Part shown: piece by piece, positions 7,502-17,046 of the stretch
Layout of the letters: each line of letters starts with the position of its first letter
Numbering within the stretch: position 1 is the first letter of the stretch
Source: a virus
Length of the DNA stretch: 41,082 nucleotides
Virus record (IMG/VR): IMGVR_UViG_3300021964_000164
Location: 1-41,082 of that record
Reading direction: 5' to 3' (one strand)
Translations under genes and position numbers: made by a program
The notes under the pieces: generated by a model
Told to the model about the DNA's origin: nothing
Databases searched by the model: none
The model's input: only the letters and a program-made list of their open reading frames with translations

Positions 7502-9928
7502 ATGGCTAGAACATATGGAGAAATAATTACTGATTATGGAAATAAAGCATTAGATGTTGCAGGTAATGTTACAGATTGGTTTAGTGATGTAGGTAGCAGA
7601 ATAGAAACTCCAGAAGTAGGGATTTGGAATACAGAGCCCGGTAATTATTTTACAAAAGAAAACTGGGGATTGGGTGACAGTAGTCTTATGACAATGGCAC
7701 CAGCAGGTGTTTATGAGTCAGGTTATTTTGATAATCCCTACGATTCAGTATATGGAAGTGTCGGAGATGTTCAAGGTTTTGGCGATGAATTAGATGGTGT
7801 AAGTAGTTTGCCTGTTATAACTATTAAAAAAGGCCCAACACCTTCAGGAATTGATACAGCAGATGATAGATTTAGAAGATATGCAGCAGAAAACCTAACA
7901 AGAAATACAGGAAACGCTTCTAACATTAATAGAAACCCAGCTACTACTATTAGCCCAAGTGGTAGAAGTGGTGGAGGTACTGCGGTAGCTAGTGCAGTTC
8001 CATCAGCACCTGTATTAAGAACTCGTACATTTCCGTTTACCTCTCGCACACCTTCAGGCAGTGTATATGCACCGGATTTGTCTGCATACAATGACTCGTC
8101 TTTATTTAACTACGCTGGCCCGGGTGGTTTAGCTGAGTATACTTATGGACAAGGATTACGCACAGATGGTGCAGACTACAGTATATTTGGTTCACCGGCT
8201 AACATAGCTAATCCATATTTTGCAGGACAATTTAAAGAGCCTCAAGGACCTGCGGATGCTGCAATAAATATGCCAGCAGTTGAATTACCTGAGGGTGTAC
8301 AGCCAGTAACTCCTACAGAAGTAAGTGCAGATGTTAGTATGCCTGCATTTAATGGTATTACACCTAGACCACCTAACTCTGCTGGAGATTTAACATATCA
8401 ACAAACAATAGATGAAATGGGAATCTTTGGACCTAACAACCCACCTCCTAGCACACTATTTCCTAGTCCGGGACAAGCTACAGCTAATGAGCAAAATACT
8501 GTAGCTGGTAATATTGCTGGTACTCCTGATAACAGCATGATGGCTAATCAAGCAGCAGCAGATGCAGCTATGGGTAATAGAATGGGATATCCAGATAATC
8601 TTTTTGCCGGTGCTTCTGCTATGGATGATACTGCTGATATAGAAAGAGGTATACTTACTTCACAGCGTGGTACAACTATGGATGATACTGCTGATATAGA
8701 AGCAGGAATGTCTCGTGTGCCAACAGACATGCAAAGATATTTGGATGATTTTGAAGCTAGAGGTATAAGAGATAGAACAGCTGAGATAATGGACTATGCT
8801 GCAAACAATAACAGAACAGTTGGTGGTGTTACTATATTTGATGAAGGAGACCCAAGACAAATAATTCAAGATGCTATATTAAATCCTGAGACTAGGAGAG
8901 AATATAAACCTGTATATGGTGGCATAGATGGCATACCAGTAGAGCTTGGCCCAGAAAGAAGTTTTTTTAAGGCTGATGAAATAGACATACCAACTCCACC
9001 ATTTAGACCTGAGGGTGTAGAAGGTGAAGATTTTTATCAAGATGTAACAGGTAACTTTTTTAGCATGGAAGATGATTTAGGTACACAACCACTAGGCCCT
9101 AATACTAGAGGAAGTAAAGGTAGCATAGATATTCCTAGTGGTCCTAATGTTAGAGGAACTAGAGGTAACATAGATATTCCTAGTGGTCCTAATGTTAGAG
9201 GAACTAGAGGTGATACAATACCAGCTGACATACCAGCTTTTTTAGATTATGACATAACTAGAGATAATGCAAACTACGAAGCTGCTGTTAATGCAAGAGA
9301 TAATCAATTAAGAAATCAGCTAGATAGTAGACCTGCATATGAAAGAGATAGAATGGAATATTTAGATAACGCATATAGTGCTATTGATGTTAAATATGCA
9401 GGAAGTAAAACAAATGCTAGTCAGCAAGCTGAACTTGTTGAAGTGTTAAATGCTAATTTAGATTCATTTGGCAACGCTGCTGGCAGAGAGAATGCTGCTT
9501 TAGCAAGAGAACAACAAGATATGAGACAAGCTAACGCTACTCCTTTTGTACCTTCGTATGCTAGAGAAATAGAAGGCACTGATATGGGAGAAAGTTTATT
9601 TCAAGGTGTAGATACATCTCCTACTAATACGGTTTATCCCGGAGAAAACAGTATACCTTTTAACCCTAGTAATCCAATAGACCAGCTTGTACTACAAAAA
9701 ACAGCACAAGAAGCACAGATAGCAAGAGCTAAATATGATAATGTACCTGCTAGAGCAGAAACAGGTGGTACTCCAATATCTATATTTAATGTTCCTGCAA
9801 GAGAACCAGTTAGCATGAATCAAATTGTACCTATGGTAGCTAGAACACAAAATAACATGACTGTTCCAGTCATGAGAGACTCGGCATTAGATAGAAGATA
9901 TGGTGGGCCAATGAGGTTTGGAAGATAA
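7502..9928 (+). CDS. Large low-complexity internal virion protein (808 aa)
   Basis: AAGGAGTAAC precedes the ATG. The protein is largely polar and likely extended: long P, S, T, N and G-rich regions (residues about 110-330) and a mainly helical C-terminal third (ENAALAREQQDMRQANATPF and around it). It contains two internal repeats: a 15-residue tandem unit near residues 531-570 and a duplicated MDDTADIE segment near residues 374-400. It has no recognisable enzyme motif. Its place in the four-gene run before the metallopeptidase-like gene suggests a structural or DNA-ejection protein. The repetitive regions may be evolving rapidly. Confidence 0.65.
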   Translation: MARTYGEIITDYGNKALDVAGNVTDWFSDVGSRIETPEVGIWNTEPGNYFTKENWGLGDSSLMTMAPAGVYESGYFDNPYDSVYGSVGDVQGFGDELDGVSSLPVITIKKGPTPSGIDTADDRFRRYAAENLTRNTGNASNINRNPATTISPSGRSGGGTAVASAVPSAPVLRTRTFPFTSRTPSGSVYAPDLSAYNDSSLFNYAGPGGLAEYTYGQGLRTDGADYSIFGSPANIANPYFAGQFKEPQGPADAAINMPAVELPEGVQPVTPTEVSADVSMPAFNGITPRPPNSAGDLTYQQTIDEMGIFGPNNPPPSTLFPSPGQATANEQNTVAGNIAGTPDNSMMANQAAADAAMGNRMGYPDNLFAGASAMDDTADIERGILTSQRGTTMDDTADIEAGMSRVPTDMQRYLDDFEARGIRDRTAEIMDYAANNNRTVGGVTIFDEGDPRQIIQDAILNPETRREYKPVYGGIDGIPVELGPERSFFKADEIDIPTPPFRPEGVEGEDFYQDVTGNFFSMEDDLGTQPLGPNTRGSKGSIDIPSGPNVRGTRGNIDIPSGPNVRGTRGDTIPADIPAFLDYDITRDNANYEAAVNARDNQLRNQLDSRPAYERDRMEYLDNAYSAIDVKYAGSKTNASQQAELVEVLNANLDSFGNAAGRENAALAREQQDMRQANATPFVPSYAREIEGTDMGESLFQGVDTSPTNTVYPGENSIPFNPSNPIDQLVLQKTAQEAQIARAKYDNVPARAETGGTPISIFNVPAREPVSMNQIVPMVARTQNNMTVPVMRDSALDRRYGGPMRFGR
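8621..8701 (+). repeat. Direct repeat of 24 bp (MDDTADIE)
   Basis: The 24-base segment encoding MDDTADIE occurs at 8621-8644 and again at 8678-8701, 57 bases (19 codons) apart and in the same frame. The spacing preserves the reading frame, so it expands the protein rather than breaking it. Confidence 0.85.
9092..9211 (+). repeat. 45-bp in-frame tandem repeat, about 2.7 copies
   Basis: A 45-base unit encodes the 15-residue pattern SGPNVRGTRGNIDIP. Copy one (9092-9136) is degenerate (GPNTRGSKGSIDIP). Copy two (9137-9181) and the partial copy three (9182-9211) are identical over 30 bases. The near-identity of the last two copies points to recent duplication. The unit is rich in R, G and P and may form a flexible linker. 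Confidence 0.9.
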
Positions 9929-9947
9929 TGAATAAAGGAGAAAGATA

Positions 9948-11150
9948 ATGGGTTATTGTACATACAACGGACAAAAAATACCCGGTACTAAAGAGTTTTG
10001 TAATCCTAGTGTAAAAGCTGGAGTTAAATGGGTAGAAGAAGATACAGAGGTTGAAACAACTGGAGGATTTTTAGACGCAGTCTCTAGTTTATGGGATGAA
10101 GACAAACCTGAAAAGTTTACAGAATATGTAGAAAGAAGGTTTGAAGAAGACCCTTATAAACTAGCTTTTGATGCAGCTATGTTAGCAGTGCCCGGTGGTC
10201 TTGCTCTTAAAGGAATAACTGGTGCAGGTAAAATGGCAAACATATTTAAAAAGACTTTTAGAAAACCTACTGATGCTGTTCCGGGAACACCAGCCTCTTC
10301 TACTTTTTCAGGTACAGGTACTTTTACTAAACCTACAGGTGTGCCTATAAATCCTAAAACTGGTCTTCCTATGCCTGCTCAAACTAAAGTACCATCTTAT
10401 CCTATTAATGCACCAAATGCAGGAAAAGTTATTACTACTCCAAGACAAGGAACTTTTGCTAGACCTCTTGCAAATCCTATAAATAGAACAGCAGCTGTAC
10501 CGGGTATACCAGCAGGCACAGCATTTTCTCCGGGTAGACTAGCTCTTACAGGAACTGCTCTTGGAGCTGGTGCTTATGGTGTAGATAGGAATTTATATCC
10601 TATGACTGAACAAGCAAAAGCTATAGCTCAAGAAAATGCTAATGCTTCTATGATGCCTGCAATAGAACAGCTTGATGCAATAAAAGCACAAGACGATGCA
10701 ATAAAAGCAGCTGAAGAATTAAAAATTAAGAAACAAAATGAAATAGACAATATGAGTTTCTTTGATAAATTTAAATTAGGAATGAAAGACCCTACTACTG
10801 CTGCTTTGTTTGGTGCTGGATTAAGAGACATAGGTGGCAATAAACCGGGAGGAAATCAATTAGGCACAATGCAAATGGGATTAGCTAAAGCAGCAGCTTC
10901 TGCTAGTGGTCCAAGTGCATCATTGTTTAATGCAACTAAACTATCAGAATCTGCTTTAATGGATAGGTTTACTGATAGCAAGTCGTTTATAAGTTTCTTT
11001 GGAGATAGCGAAGAAAAAAGAAAAAAGAAAGCAACTTACATGGTTGGAGTGTATAGAAGTTTACAAGCACAATTACTTGCTGCTGGTTTGCCGGCAGATG
11101 ATAAAACAGTAATGGCAATGCTTGAAGAAGAATACGGTAAAAAAGCATAG
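9948..11150 (+). CDS. Probable internal virion / ejection protein (400 aa)
   Basis: The gene is preceded by AAAGGAGAAAG. The N-terminus reads MGYCTYNGQKIPGTKEFCNP, with two cysteines 11 residues from each other's neighbourhood. A hydrophobic stretch (LAFDAAMLAVPGGLALKGIT, about residues 72-91) follows, then a P/T/G-rich linker, and a helical C-terminal half with the charged run IKAQDDAIKAAEELKIKKQN. I do not recognise a family. Size, mixed membrane/helical character and position between two larger proteins fit the set of proteins that podoviruses eject with their DNA. Confidence 0.6.
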   Translation: MGYCTYNGQKIPGTKEFCNPSVKAGVKWVEEDTEVETTGGFLDAVSSLWDEDKPEKFTEYVERRFEEDPYKLAFDAAMLAVPGGLALKGITGAGKMANIFKKTFRKPTDAVPGTPASSTFSGTGTFTKPTGVPINPKTGLPMPAQTKVPSYPINAPNAGKVITTPRQGTFARPLANPINRTAAVPGIPAGTAFSPGRLALTGTALGAGAYGVDRNLYPMTEQAKAIAQENANASMMPAIEQLDAIKAQDDAIKAAEELKIKKQNEIDNMSFFDKFKLGMKDPTTAALFGAGLRDIGGNKPGGNQLGTMQMGLAKAAASASGPSASLFNATKLSESALMDRFTDSKSFISFFGDSEEKRKKKATYMVGVYRSLQAQLLAAGLPADDKTVMAMLEEEYGKKA

Positions 11151-11159
11151 AGGTAAGCA

Positions 11160-14100
11160 ATGGCTGTTAATCCATTTGTAAAAGAAGAGGAAGAAGAAAA
11201 TCCTTTTGCTAATTTTGATTTTGGTGGTGTAAGTTATGAAGAAGTAGGAAATCCTTTTGAGGATTTTAATTTCGCATCTGTAGATTTTTCTGGCAAAGAT
11301 TCTGATTCATTAGGATATTCTTTTGATAGAGCAATGAAAGCTGGTGGTCGTGGACTATCGGAGCTATTGCCACGCATGGGTTTAAATGTTCCTCAAGGCA
11401 TACAAGACTACTCTGCTAAATTACAAGAAGCTGGTGAAACTGGAATGCAAGACTACGCTCCAGAATACCAAGGTGAAATTACACAACAAAGTTTAAAAGA
11501 TGTTCCCGGATTCTTAGGAGAAAAACTAGCAGAGAATGCTACTGCTATGGGTATTACTATGTTTGGTTTAACATTGGGCCAATCGTTAATGAAAGGCCCG
11601 GGTGTTTCTAAGTTAATAGGTGCTGGTATTACAGGTGCTACTGCTGGATTTAACTACTTAATGTTATTAGACGAAGCAGTAGAAACTCATGCAGCAGCAG
11701 CCGGTAAGACTGTAGACGATTTAACCGAAAGTGAAATTGGTAATGCTAGTTTTACAGCTATACAAAACGCAGGTCTTGATTTTATTCTTCCGGGTATATG
11801 GGCAAGGTCTATGAAAAAAGCAGGATTGCCTGCTAAGAAATCATTAAAAGAATTAGCTGATAATTTAAAAACAACTGATAAAGAAAAGATTGGTTCTATG
11901 CTCTATAAAGGAGCAAGACAAACATTAAACTCTGCATTAATAGAAGGTAGTATAGAGTCTGCACAACAAGCCAACATGATGCGTACATCAGTGTTAGGAG
12001 TTGAAGGTATAAATCCTGAGTCTATGTTGACAGATTTTGCTGTAGGTGCAGCAGGTGGTGGTCTGTATGGTACTCCTGCATCTATAAGTGCAGCTACTGA
12101 TGTTAATAGAAGTCGTGCAGCAGATAAAAAATTATTAGATTTTGCTGATGTACAAGCTAAAGTAAAAGCAGGCGAGCGTTATAAAGCAGATGTAAAAACA
12201 TATACTAAAGATTTTGATAAGCTAGTAAAAGAATATGACAGTATTGTTAAAGATGTAAATCTTGGTAAAAAACCAAATGCAGATTTAATTAAAAAGTTTG
12301 AAGCATTACCGGGTACTAAAAAACCATTTGATGTTGAAACTGGAATGGGTAGAATTCGCCCACCTAAATTTGATGTAGAAAGAAATGTTGCAGACATCAT
12401 ACCTAATTTATACAATGCTCCTGAAGAAACTAAAGGGTTGCTTTCTAATATATTAAGTGGATTGTCAGAGTTAGCATTAAAGCGTTCTACTGATGAATTA
12501 ACTGACATTAGAAAAGATGTAAAGACAGGTAAAGACATGGCTGCTTACATGGATATAGCAGGTGCTCTTGCTGATGTTCAAACAGGTAGTGGTGAAAAAC
12601 AAGGCATAACTAAATCTTATGACACTCGTAGGCATCTTTTAATTGGTAAGTATGTTAATAGGTTTGAGCGTATAAGAGATACATGGGTTAGGAAAATACC
12701 ATTTATGGGAGAAATGGGTGGTAGTGTTAGGCCTGCGGTTAATAGATATATAGCTGCTAAGTTAGAAGAAAAGAATAAAAGACCTTTGTACAATCTAGCA
12801 CAAGCTGAAGCTGAAGTATTGTCTTTGATTGGTGCTAACAAAAAAGCATTGCTAGATGAAAGCATTGTAGAAATTGCACAGATACAAGAAGAGATTTGGG
12901 CAGAGTTGTATAGAGTGTTAGGAAAAGATGGCTTAACTATTGGACATCAAAAAGGATATTTAACTCGTAGCATTGATACTAATTTTATTAAAGCAAATGA
13001 AAAGAATCAGCAAGAGTTTTTAAATAGTTTAATTAACGATGTTGGTTTACCTAGAGAAGAAGCTAACCAAGTATTAGAAAACATATTAAATGATGTAGAC
13101 GCTAATGTATTTACTTCTGAACAAATTAGAGCAGGCATTGACCAACAACAAGGACTAGGGCCATCTTCTTTTGAAATAATTAGAGATGGTAGATGGGACA
13201 ATTTAGATACTAAGTTTAGAAACAAAGACACATTACAGTCAATAGAAAATTATTTACTTAGTGCTGTATCAAGAATAGCATCTGCTGAAGCATTTGGTGC
13301 TAATGGTGCTAATAAATATAATGATGCAATAAAAAGATTAAAAAGTACAGGTGCTCTTAATGATGCACAGACTGAAAAGTTGTGGGGTATGTATGATGCT
13401 TATCACAATGTTTACAAAAAACCTAGAACAACTGAGCAAAGAGCATTAGTAAAAGGTATGAAAGGATTAACTACAGTAACTGCTGTTAGTTATCTAGGAT
13501 TGGCTACAATAAGTTCTTGGACTGAACCACTGTGGATACCTCAAAGAAATGGCTGGTATAATATGTTAAAAGCTGCACCATTGGCTGCTGGTTATATGTT
13601 AAAAGGTTTAATGCGTAGTGCTTATGCAGGTGGCGAAGGACAAAAAGCTATGTCATCATTTGGTAGAGATTTATTAAGAGTTATGGGTATGGCTACTAAT
13701 CCCGCTATGGCTGAAAGAATAGACAAACTTATGGCAGGTGACAGAAACATTATATTAAATTATTTCTTCCGTACACCGGCTGCTATGTGGCTAACACAGT
13801 ACACTAATTTTGTCAGGGTGTGGACTTCTGTGGCTGGACTTAAAATGATACAAGAGCAACACAACAAAATAGACACTATGAGTGCTAATAACAAGAAATT
13901 GTTAGAGCAGGAGTTGTTAGAAAATGGTTTAACTTTAGAAGATTTTAGAAAGTTAGGTGCTCTTGCTAATGGTAATATAGAGTCAGCTATTTTAGATGAT
14001 AATTATTTAGAAAGCACATTTACTAACTCAGAAGGAGAAACTGTAACTGTAAGAGATGTGCTAATTCCGTGGATGCGTAAAATAACTACGGATGTGGCAC

Positions 14101-14582
14101 TTGAGCCTACTGCTGGTAATAGACCATTATGGATGTCTAATCCTAATCTTATGTTATTAGCACAGCTTAAATCTTTTCCTATACTATTTGGTAATACTAT
14201 CGCTAGAAGGTTAAATGCTAAAATGAATCCTCAGTTTTGTTCGGCTGATTTCGTTGGTAAGTTAGGAACAATATCTGCTATTAGTGCTGCTATAGGAATG
14301 GCTGCATTAGCTATGGCAGTTAAAGATGCTATTAAAGGAGTGGAAGAAGATAGAGGAGTAATAGAAACTGTTAGTGCGGTAGGTGTTCCGTTGATTGGAG
14401 AAATATCTGATTCACAAATAGGTGGCTATGTAGTAGGCCCGGGCCCTGCATTGGTAGATAACTTTATGAAAAGTTTGTTGGGAGATAATTTCTTAGGTGA
14501 CACAACAGAAGAAATATTTAAGGTAATGTTAAATGCTACGACAGGAAGGATTGGTTCAGAAGCATTTTTAGGAGACAGGTAA
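11160..14582 (+). CDS. Large internal virion protein with membrane segments (1140 aa)
   Basis: This is the largest complete gene in the window. The acidic N-terminus carries repeated NPF.(D/N)F motifs (ENPFANFDF, NPFEDFNF). Hydrophobic segments occur near residues 131-170 (AMGITMFGLTLGQSLM and ITGATAGFNYLMLL), 772-785 (TAVSYLGLATISSW) and 1036-1055 (AISAAIGMAALAMAVK). The rest is mostly helical and charged. The layout resembles the giant ejection proteins of T7-like (gp16-type) and other podoviruses, which cross the envelope with the DNA. No transglycosylase motif is evident. It is directly followed, with a one-base stop/start overlap, by the metallopeptidase-like gene. Confidence 0.7.
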   Translation: MAVNPFVKEEEEENPFANFDFGGVSYEEVGNPFEDFNFASVDFSGKDSDSLGYSFDRAMKAGGRGLSELLPRMGLNVPQGIQDYSAKLQEAGETGMQDYAPEYQGEITQQSLKDVPGFLGEKLAENATAMGITMFGLTLGQSLMKGPGVSKLIGAGITGATAGFNYLMLLDEAVETHAAAAGKTVDDLTESEIGNASFTAIQNAGLDFILPGIWARSMKKAGLPAKKSLKELADNLKTTDKEKIGSMLYKGARQTLNSALIEGSIESAQQANMMRTSVLGVEGINPESMLTDFAVGAAGGGLYGTPASISAATDVNRSRAADKKLLDFADVQAKVKAGERYKADVKTYTKDFDKLVKEYDSIVKDVNLGKKPNADLIKKFEALPGTKKPFDVETGMGRIRPPKFDVERNVADIIPNLYNAPEETKGLLSNILSGLSELALKRSTDELTDIRKDVKTGKDMAAYMDIAGALADVQTGSGEKQGITKSYDTRRHLLIGKYVNRFERIRDTWVRKIPFMGEMGGSVRPAVNRYIAAKLEEKNKRPLYNLAQAEAEVLSLIGANKKALLDESIVEIAQIQEEIWAELYRVLGKDGLTIGHQKGYLTRSIDTNFIKANEKNQQEFLNSLINDVGLPREEANQVLENILNDVDANVFTSEQIRAGIDQQQGLGPSSFEIIRDGRWDNLDTKFRNKDTLQSIENYLLSAVSRIASAEAFGANGANKYNDAIKRLKSTGALNDAQTEKLWGMYDAYHNVYKKPRTTEQRALVKGMKGLTTVTAVSYLGLATISSWTEPLWIPQRNGWYNMLKAAPLAAGYMLKGLMRSAYAGGEGQKAMSSFGRDLLRVMGMATNPAMAERIDKLMAGDRNIILNYFFRTPAAMWLTQYTNFVRVWTSVAGLKMIQEQHNKIDTMSANNKKLLEQELLENGLTLEDFRKLGALANGNIESAILDDNYLESTFTNSEGETVTVRDVLIPWMRKITTDVALEPTAGNRPLWMSNPNLMLLAQLKSFPILFGNTIARRLNAKMNPQFCSADFVGKLGTISAISAAIGMAALAMAVKDAIKGVEEDRGVIETVSAVGVPLIGEISDSQIGGYVVGPGPALVDNFMKSLLGDNFLGDTTEEIFKVMLNATTGRIGSEAFLGDR

Positions 14583-15907
14583 TGAGAAAGTGTATTGACT
14601 TAGAAAGCCAACCGGGATTTCAAAATATCTATGCACCACAAATGCAACAAGCTATTGATAGAGGACTAGCAGGACACAGTGGAGACCCTAAGAATATTGA
14701 CTGGGGTTATGATTTGCCTAAACCACAGACAGAGCCTATAATTAGACCGGGTGACATACCTAGAGTTGAGCCTAAACCACCAAAGCCTCTTGACCCTAAC
14801 ATGCCAGACCCTGTAAATACAACAGGTTCTTACTGGGATACTTTGTTTAATAGGTATGCTATACAGCCAGTAAGAAAATTAATAAATTTATTTCCTAGTC
14901 CTACAATACAAGGCGGTAGTAAAGACTTAGGTAGCTTTAATGGTTTTGCTGGCAAAGGTAATTGGGGTCGTATTAAAACACCAAAAGGATATGGTGGCTA
15001 TGACATTCATGTATTATATCATGAGTATGGTCATGCTATAGACCACATAGGTGGTATGTTAGAGAATGATTCTAAGAATCCATTAAAAGAAACTTCAATG
15101 GAATTGTTAGATGGTATGCAAAAAGATGGTGTAAAGCTAGGGTGGATAATTAATGATTCTGCTATGTATGATTACATAGAAAAAAATGGATTGCATTTTG
15201 TTATTAAGGGCAGTAGAAAAATGAATATTGCTAAAGGAAGTAACAAGGCCGAAGCTGAAAGTAAAATGAAACCGGGAGATAGGTTTAGAATTATAGAATA
15301 CTTAGTTACCCAAGTTAAAAAAGATTTAAACAAAGCTAATTTATCAAAAGACCCTGTTAAAATTAGAAGAGCAAAAGATGAAGTTAAAAAAATTAACGCA
15401 GTATTTGATGCAGATACCAAGAGACAAAAAGATGCTCAAGATTTTGTAAAAGAGTTGGTAGCAATAAGCAAACAGATGAAAAAATCTATGCCTGATTATA
15501 ATGAGACTGGAATGAATGAACACATTGGTGCTTTTACAGACATTATAGATGCTATAAGTGGTGGTGAAATATATGATAGGGAGTTAGCAGAAAAAACTCC
15601 AAACATATATAACTTAGGTAGTCATGGTACTCATCCTTCAGGTTATTATAGCGGTAGACAGACATATGCTGGTTCTGTAAGAAACCATAACATGGACACA
15701 ATCATGGAGTTCAGAAGAGCAGAGGTATGGGCACAACTTTTTTTATTTTATGCACACGATGGTGGTAAAAGCAAGAACACTCAATTCTTAGAACATGCTA
15801 AAAAAACAATGCCTGAAACTTATAAAGCATTTGAAACAGCATTGCAAAGATTAATGACTATACCTCAAAGTGTTGTAGATGATAGTAAGTTCCACAGACA
15901 TACATAA
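14582..15907 (+). CDS. Putative zinc metallopeptidase, virion module
   Basis: The 441-residue protein contains HVLYHEYGHAIDHIGG. H147-E148-Y-G-H151 is a gluzincin-type HExxH zinc site with catalytic Glu148. A second conserved-looking segment, EFRRAEVWAQLFLFYAHDGG (around Glu381), resembles the downstream helix that supplies a third zinc ligand in lethal-factor-like and related peptidases. The N-terminus is Pro-rich and the middle (about residues 230-300) is a charged helical insertion. Its start overlaps the giant ejection protein's stop by one base, so the peptidase may be packaged or may process virion proteins. The substrate is unknown. Confidence 0.7.
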   Translation: MRKCIDLESQPGFQNIYAPQMQQAIDRGLAGHSGDPKNIDWGYDLPKPQTEPIIRPGDIPRVEPKPPKPLDPNMPDPVNTTGSYWDTLFNRYAIQPVRKLINLFPSPTIQGGSKDLGSFNGFAGKGNWGRIKTPKGYGGYDIHVLYHEYGHAIDHIGGMLENDSKNPLKETSMELLDGMQKDGVKLGWIINDSAMYDYIEKNGLHFVIKGSRKMNIAKGSNKAEAESKMKPGDRFRIIEYLVTQVKKDLNKANLSKDPVKIRRAKDEVKKINAVFDADTKRQKDAQDFVKELVAISKQMKKSMPDYNETGMNEHIGAFTDIIDAISGGEIYDRELAEKTPNIYNLGSHGTHPSGYYSGRQTYAGSVRNHNMDTIMEFRRAEVWAQLFLFYAHDGGKSKNTQFLEHAKKTMPETYKAFETALQRLMTIPQSVVDDSKFHRHT

Positions 15908-15918
15908 TGTGGTATAAT
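15890..15918 (+). promoter_or_regulatory. Extended -10 promoter (TGGTATAAT)
   Basis: TGGTATAAT (15910-15918) matches the sigma70 extended -10 TGnTATAAT. A weak -35 (TTCCAC, 15890-15895) lies 17 bases upstream of the hexamer. Transcription would begin near 15925, with GGAG and ATG 15941 downstream. The core is shared with the two promoters at 28831 and 28977. Confidence 0.6.
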
Positions 15919-15940
15919 GTAGATTTTACTTGGAGATTTT

Positions 15941-16147
15941 ATGGATATAGAAGATGAACAAAGAGCGTTGCTATCAAAGGCAATGACAATGTATGCAGAA
16001 AAGTTTGATGATTACCCTGAATTTGGTCACAAGTTTCCAAAACTACATCTAGTTCCTTTTTATGTGTCTGAGATTAATAAGGCTATAAAAACTAACAAGC
16101 CTATTATAGTAGACTGGGCAAAAACTAGCGAAAGATTTATTGACTAA
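15941..16147 (+). CDS. Small hypothetical protein (68 aa), own promoter
   Basis: This 68-residue acidic protein starts MDIEDEQRALLSKAMTMYAE and lacks membrane or catalytic motifs. GGAG lies about 6 bases before the ATG. It is the last gene of the rightward block and appears to have its own extended -10 promoter at 15910. Its last 11 bases overlap, tail-to-tail, the end of the leftward nuclease-like gene (16137-16535), so the two transcripts would be antisense there. Function unknown. Confidence 0.65.
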   Translation: MDIEDEQRALLSKAMTMYAEKFDDYPEFGHKFPKLHLVPFYVSEINKAIKTNKPIIVDWAKTSERFID

Positions 16148-16535
16148 CTGCGTTAAGTAACTTAGCTATGTTAACTAAGTACATCTTAGATGCTTTGTTA
16201 TCCCCACCCATGACAGTGTAAGGTTTCATATCTTCCATTGTCTTTCGTAGTTTGTCAGTGTTAAACACTAGGCTACAACACAACTCTCCATCCTTAACTA
16301 AATTATGTACCCACAACTCAGCCTCTGTGCTAGTTAATCCTGAGGGTTTACCATAGCTCTCTGTCTCAATACAGATGTTACCTGTCGTTGCCCACTTATC
16401 CCTCTCTGTTTTAACTTCACACTTCTTAGCACCTGAGAACATCTCATCTATGTGCTTCTCCCATTGCTGACCAAACTCTAGGTCTACATCAAACTTCTTT
16501 AATTCTTTTATGTCCTTGCTCTTGTTCAGTGCCAA
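16137..16535 (-). CDS. PD-(D/E)XK-like phage endonuclease
   Basis: The 132-residue protein contains DLEFGQQWEKHIDEM (an early acidic helix), then CEVKTERDKWATTGNICIE (about residues 39-57) and SYGKPSGLTSTEAELWVHNL. The E.K core followed by TGN.(Y/C)IE and GKPSG..(T).A..W is a pattern I recognise in small phage nucleases of the PD-(D/E)XK superfamily. It overlaps the RusA-like gene by 47 bases and is the terminal gene of the leftward replication operon. A role in recombination intermediates or DNA trimming is inferred from family and neighbours. Confidence 0.65.
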   Translation of the reverse strand: MALNKSKDIKELKKFDVDLEFGQQWEKHIDEMFSGAKKCEVKTERDKWATTGNICIETESYGKPSGLTSTEAELWVHNLVKDGELCCSLVFNTDKLRKTMEDMKPYTVMGGDNKASKMYLVNIAKLLNAVSQ

Positions 16536-16953
16536 GTTCCTCTCCTTTTATTTCGACAACAACATAGTTGTCTGTATCTAATCCACCAATCTCTGTAGTA
16601 ACCTTAGTTACAATCTCATAGTGGTCATCCTCAATAACCTCACCCTCTACTAATGCATCCATAAGAAACTTATGCATAGTAAATGTGTAGTTATCTAAAT
16701 CCCTTTTGTGTTTTGTATTAAAGTATAGCTTGTAGTGTGGCTGTATGGTCTTATACTTAGGCAGTGTTAGTACCCAGTCCATAACAGTATCATGATAGGC
16801 TCGTTTAACATTGTTCTTTTGTATGTAGTGCATAGGAAAGAAGTTGTTTAAACTAACTAAGTGTTCCCTTTTCTTTTCACCTCTGCCTCTTGTAAATACA
16901 GGCAAGGGTAGAATCCCTTTGTGCTTCATTACTTTCTCCAGTCTGTTCGCCAA
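16489..16953 (-). CDS. rusA: RusA-like Holliday junction resolvase
   Basis: The 154-residue protein carries the RusA signature: KHKRDLDNYTFTMHKFLMDAL followed by EGEVIEDDHYEIV. Aspartates at about 85, 87 and 99, the DD pair at 109-110 and Lys95 correspond to the acidic metal-binding set and the catalytic lysine of the family. RusA-type enzymes cleave four-way junctions as dimers, which would clear recombination or replication intermediates before packaging. The length is slightly above the usual 120 or so because of an N-terminal extension. It lies next to a second nuclease gene. Confidence 0.85.
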   Translation of the reverse strand: MANRLEKVMKHKGILPLPVFTRGRGEKKREHLVSLNNFFPMHYIQKNNVKRAYHDTVMDWVLTLPKYKTIQPHYKLYFNTKHKRDLDNYTFTMHKFLMDALVEGEVIEDDHYEIVTKVTTEIGGLDTDNYVVVEIKGEELGTEQEQGHKRIKEV

Positions 16954-17000
16954 AGTCTTGGGTTTGTTTTTTTCTTTTGTTGTTTTAGTGTTAGGTATAA

Positions 17001-17035
17001 CTTGGAAGTCTCATCCATACGGACAAGACCCCAAG
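17001..17035 (-). promoter_or_regulatory. Intergenic RNA hairpin upstream of rusA-like gene
   Basis: On the leftward strand CTTGGGGTCTTGTC pairs with GATGAGACTTCCAAG: 14 base pairs, one bulged T and a 6-base loop. Three pairs are G-U in the leftward RNA. The 5' side is preceded by TAAAAACT, as in two other leftward hairpins. It is not followed by a T-run, so it is not a standard terminator. Confidence 0.7.
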
Positions 17036-17046
17036 AGTTTTTAGAC

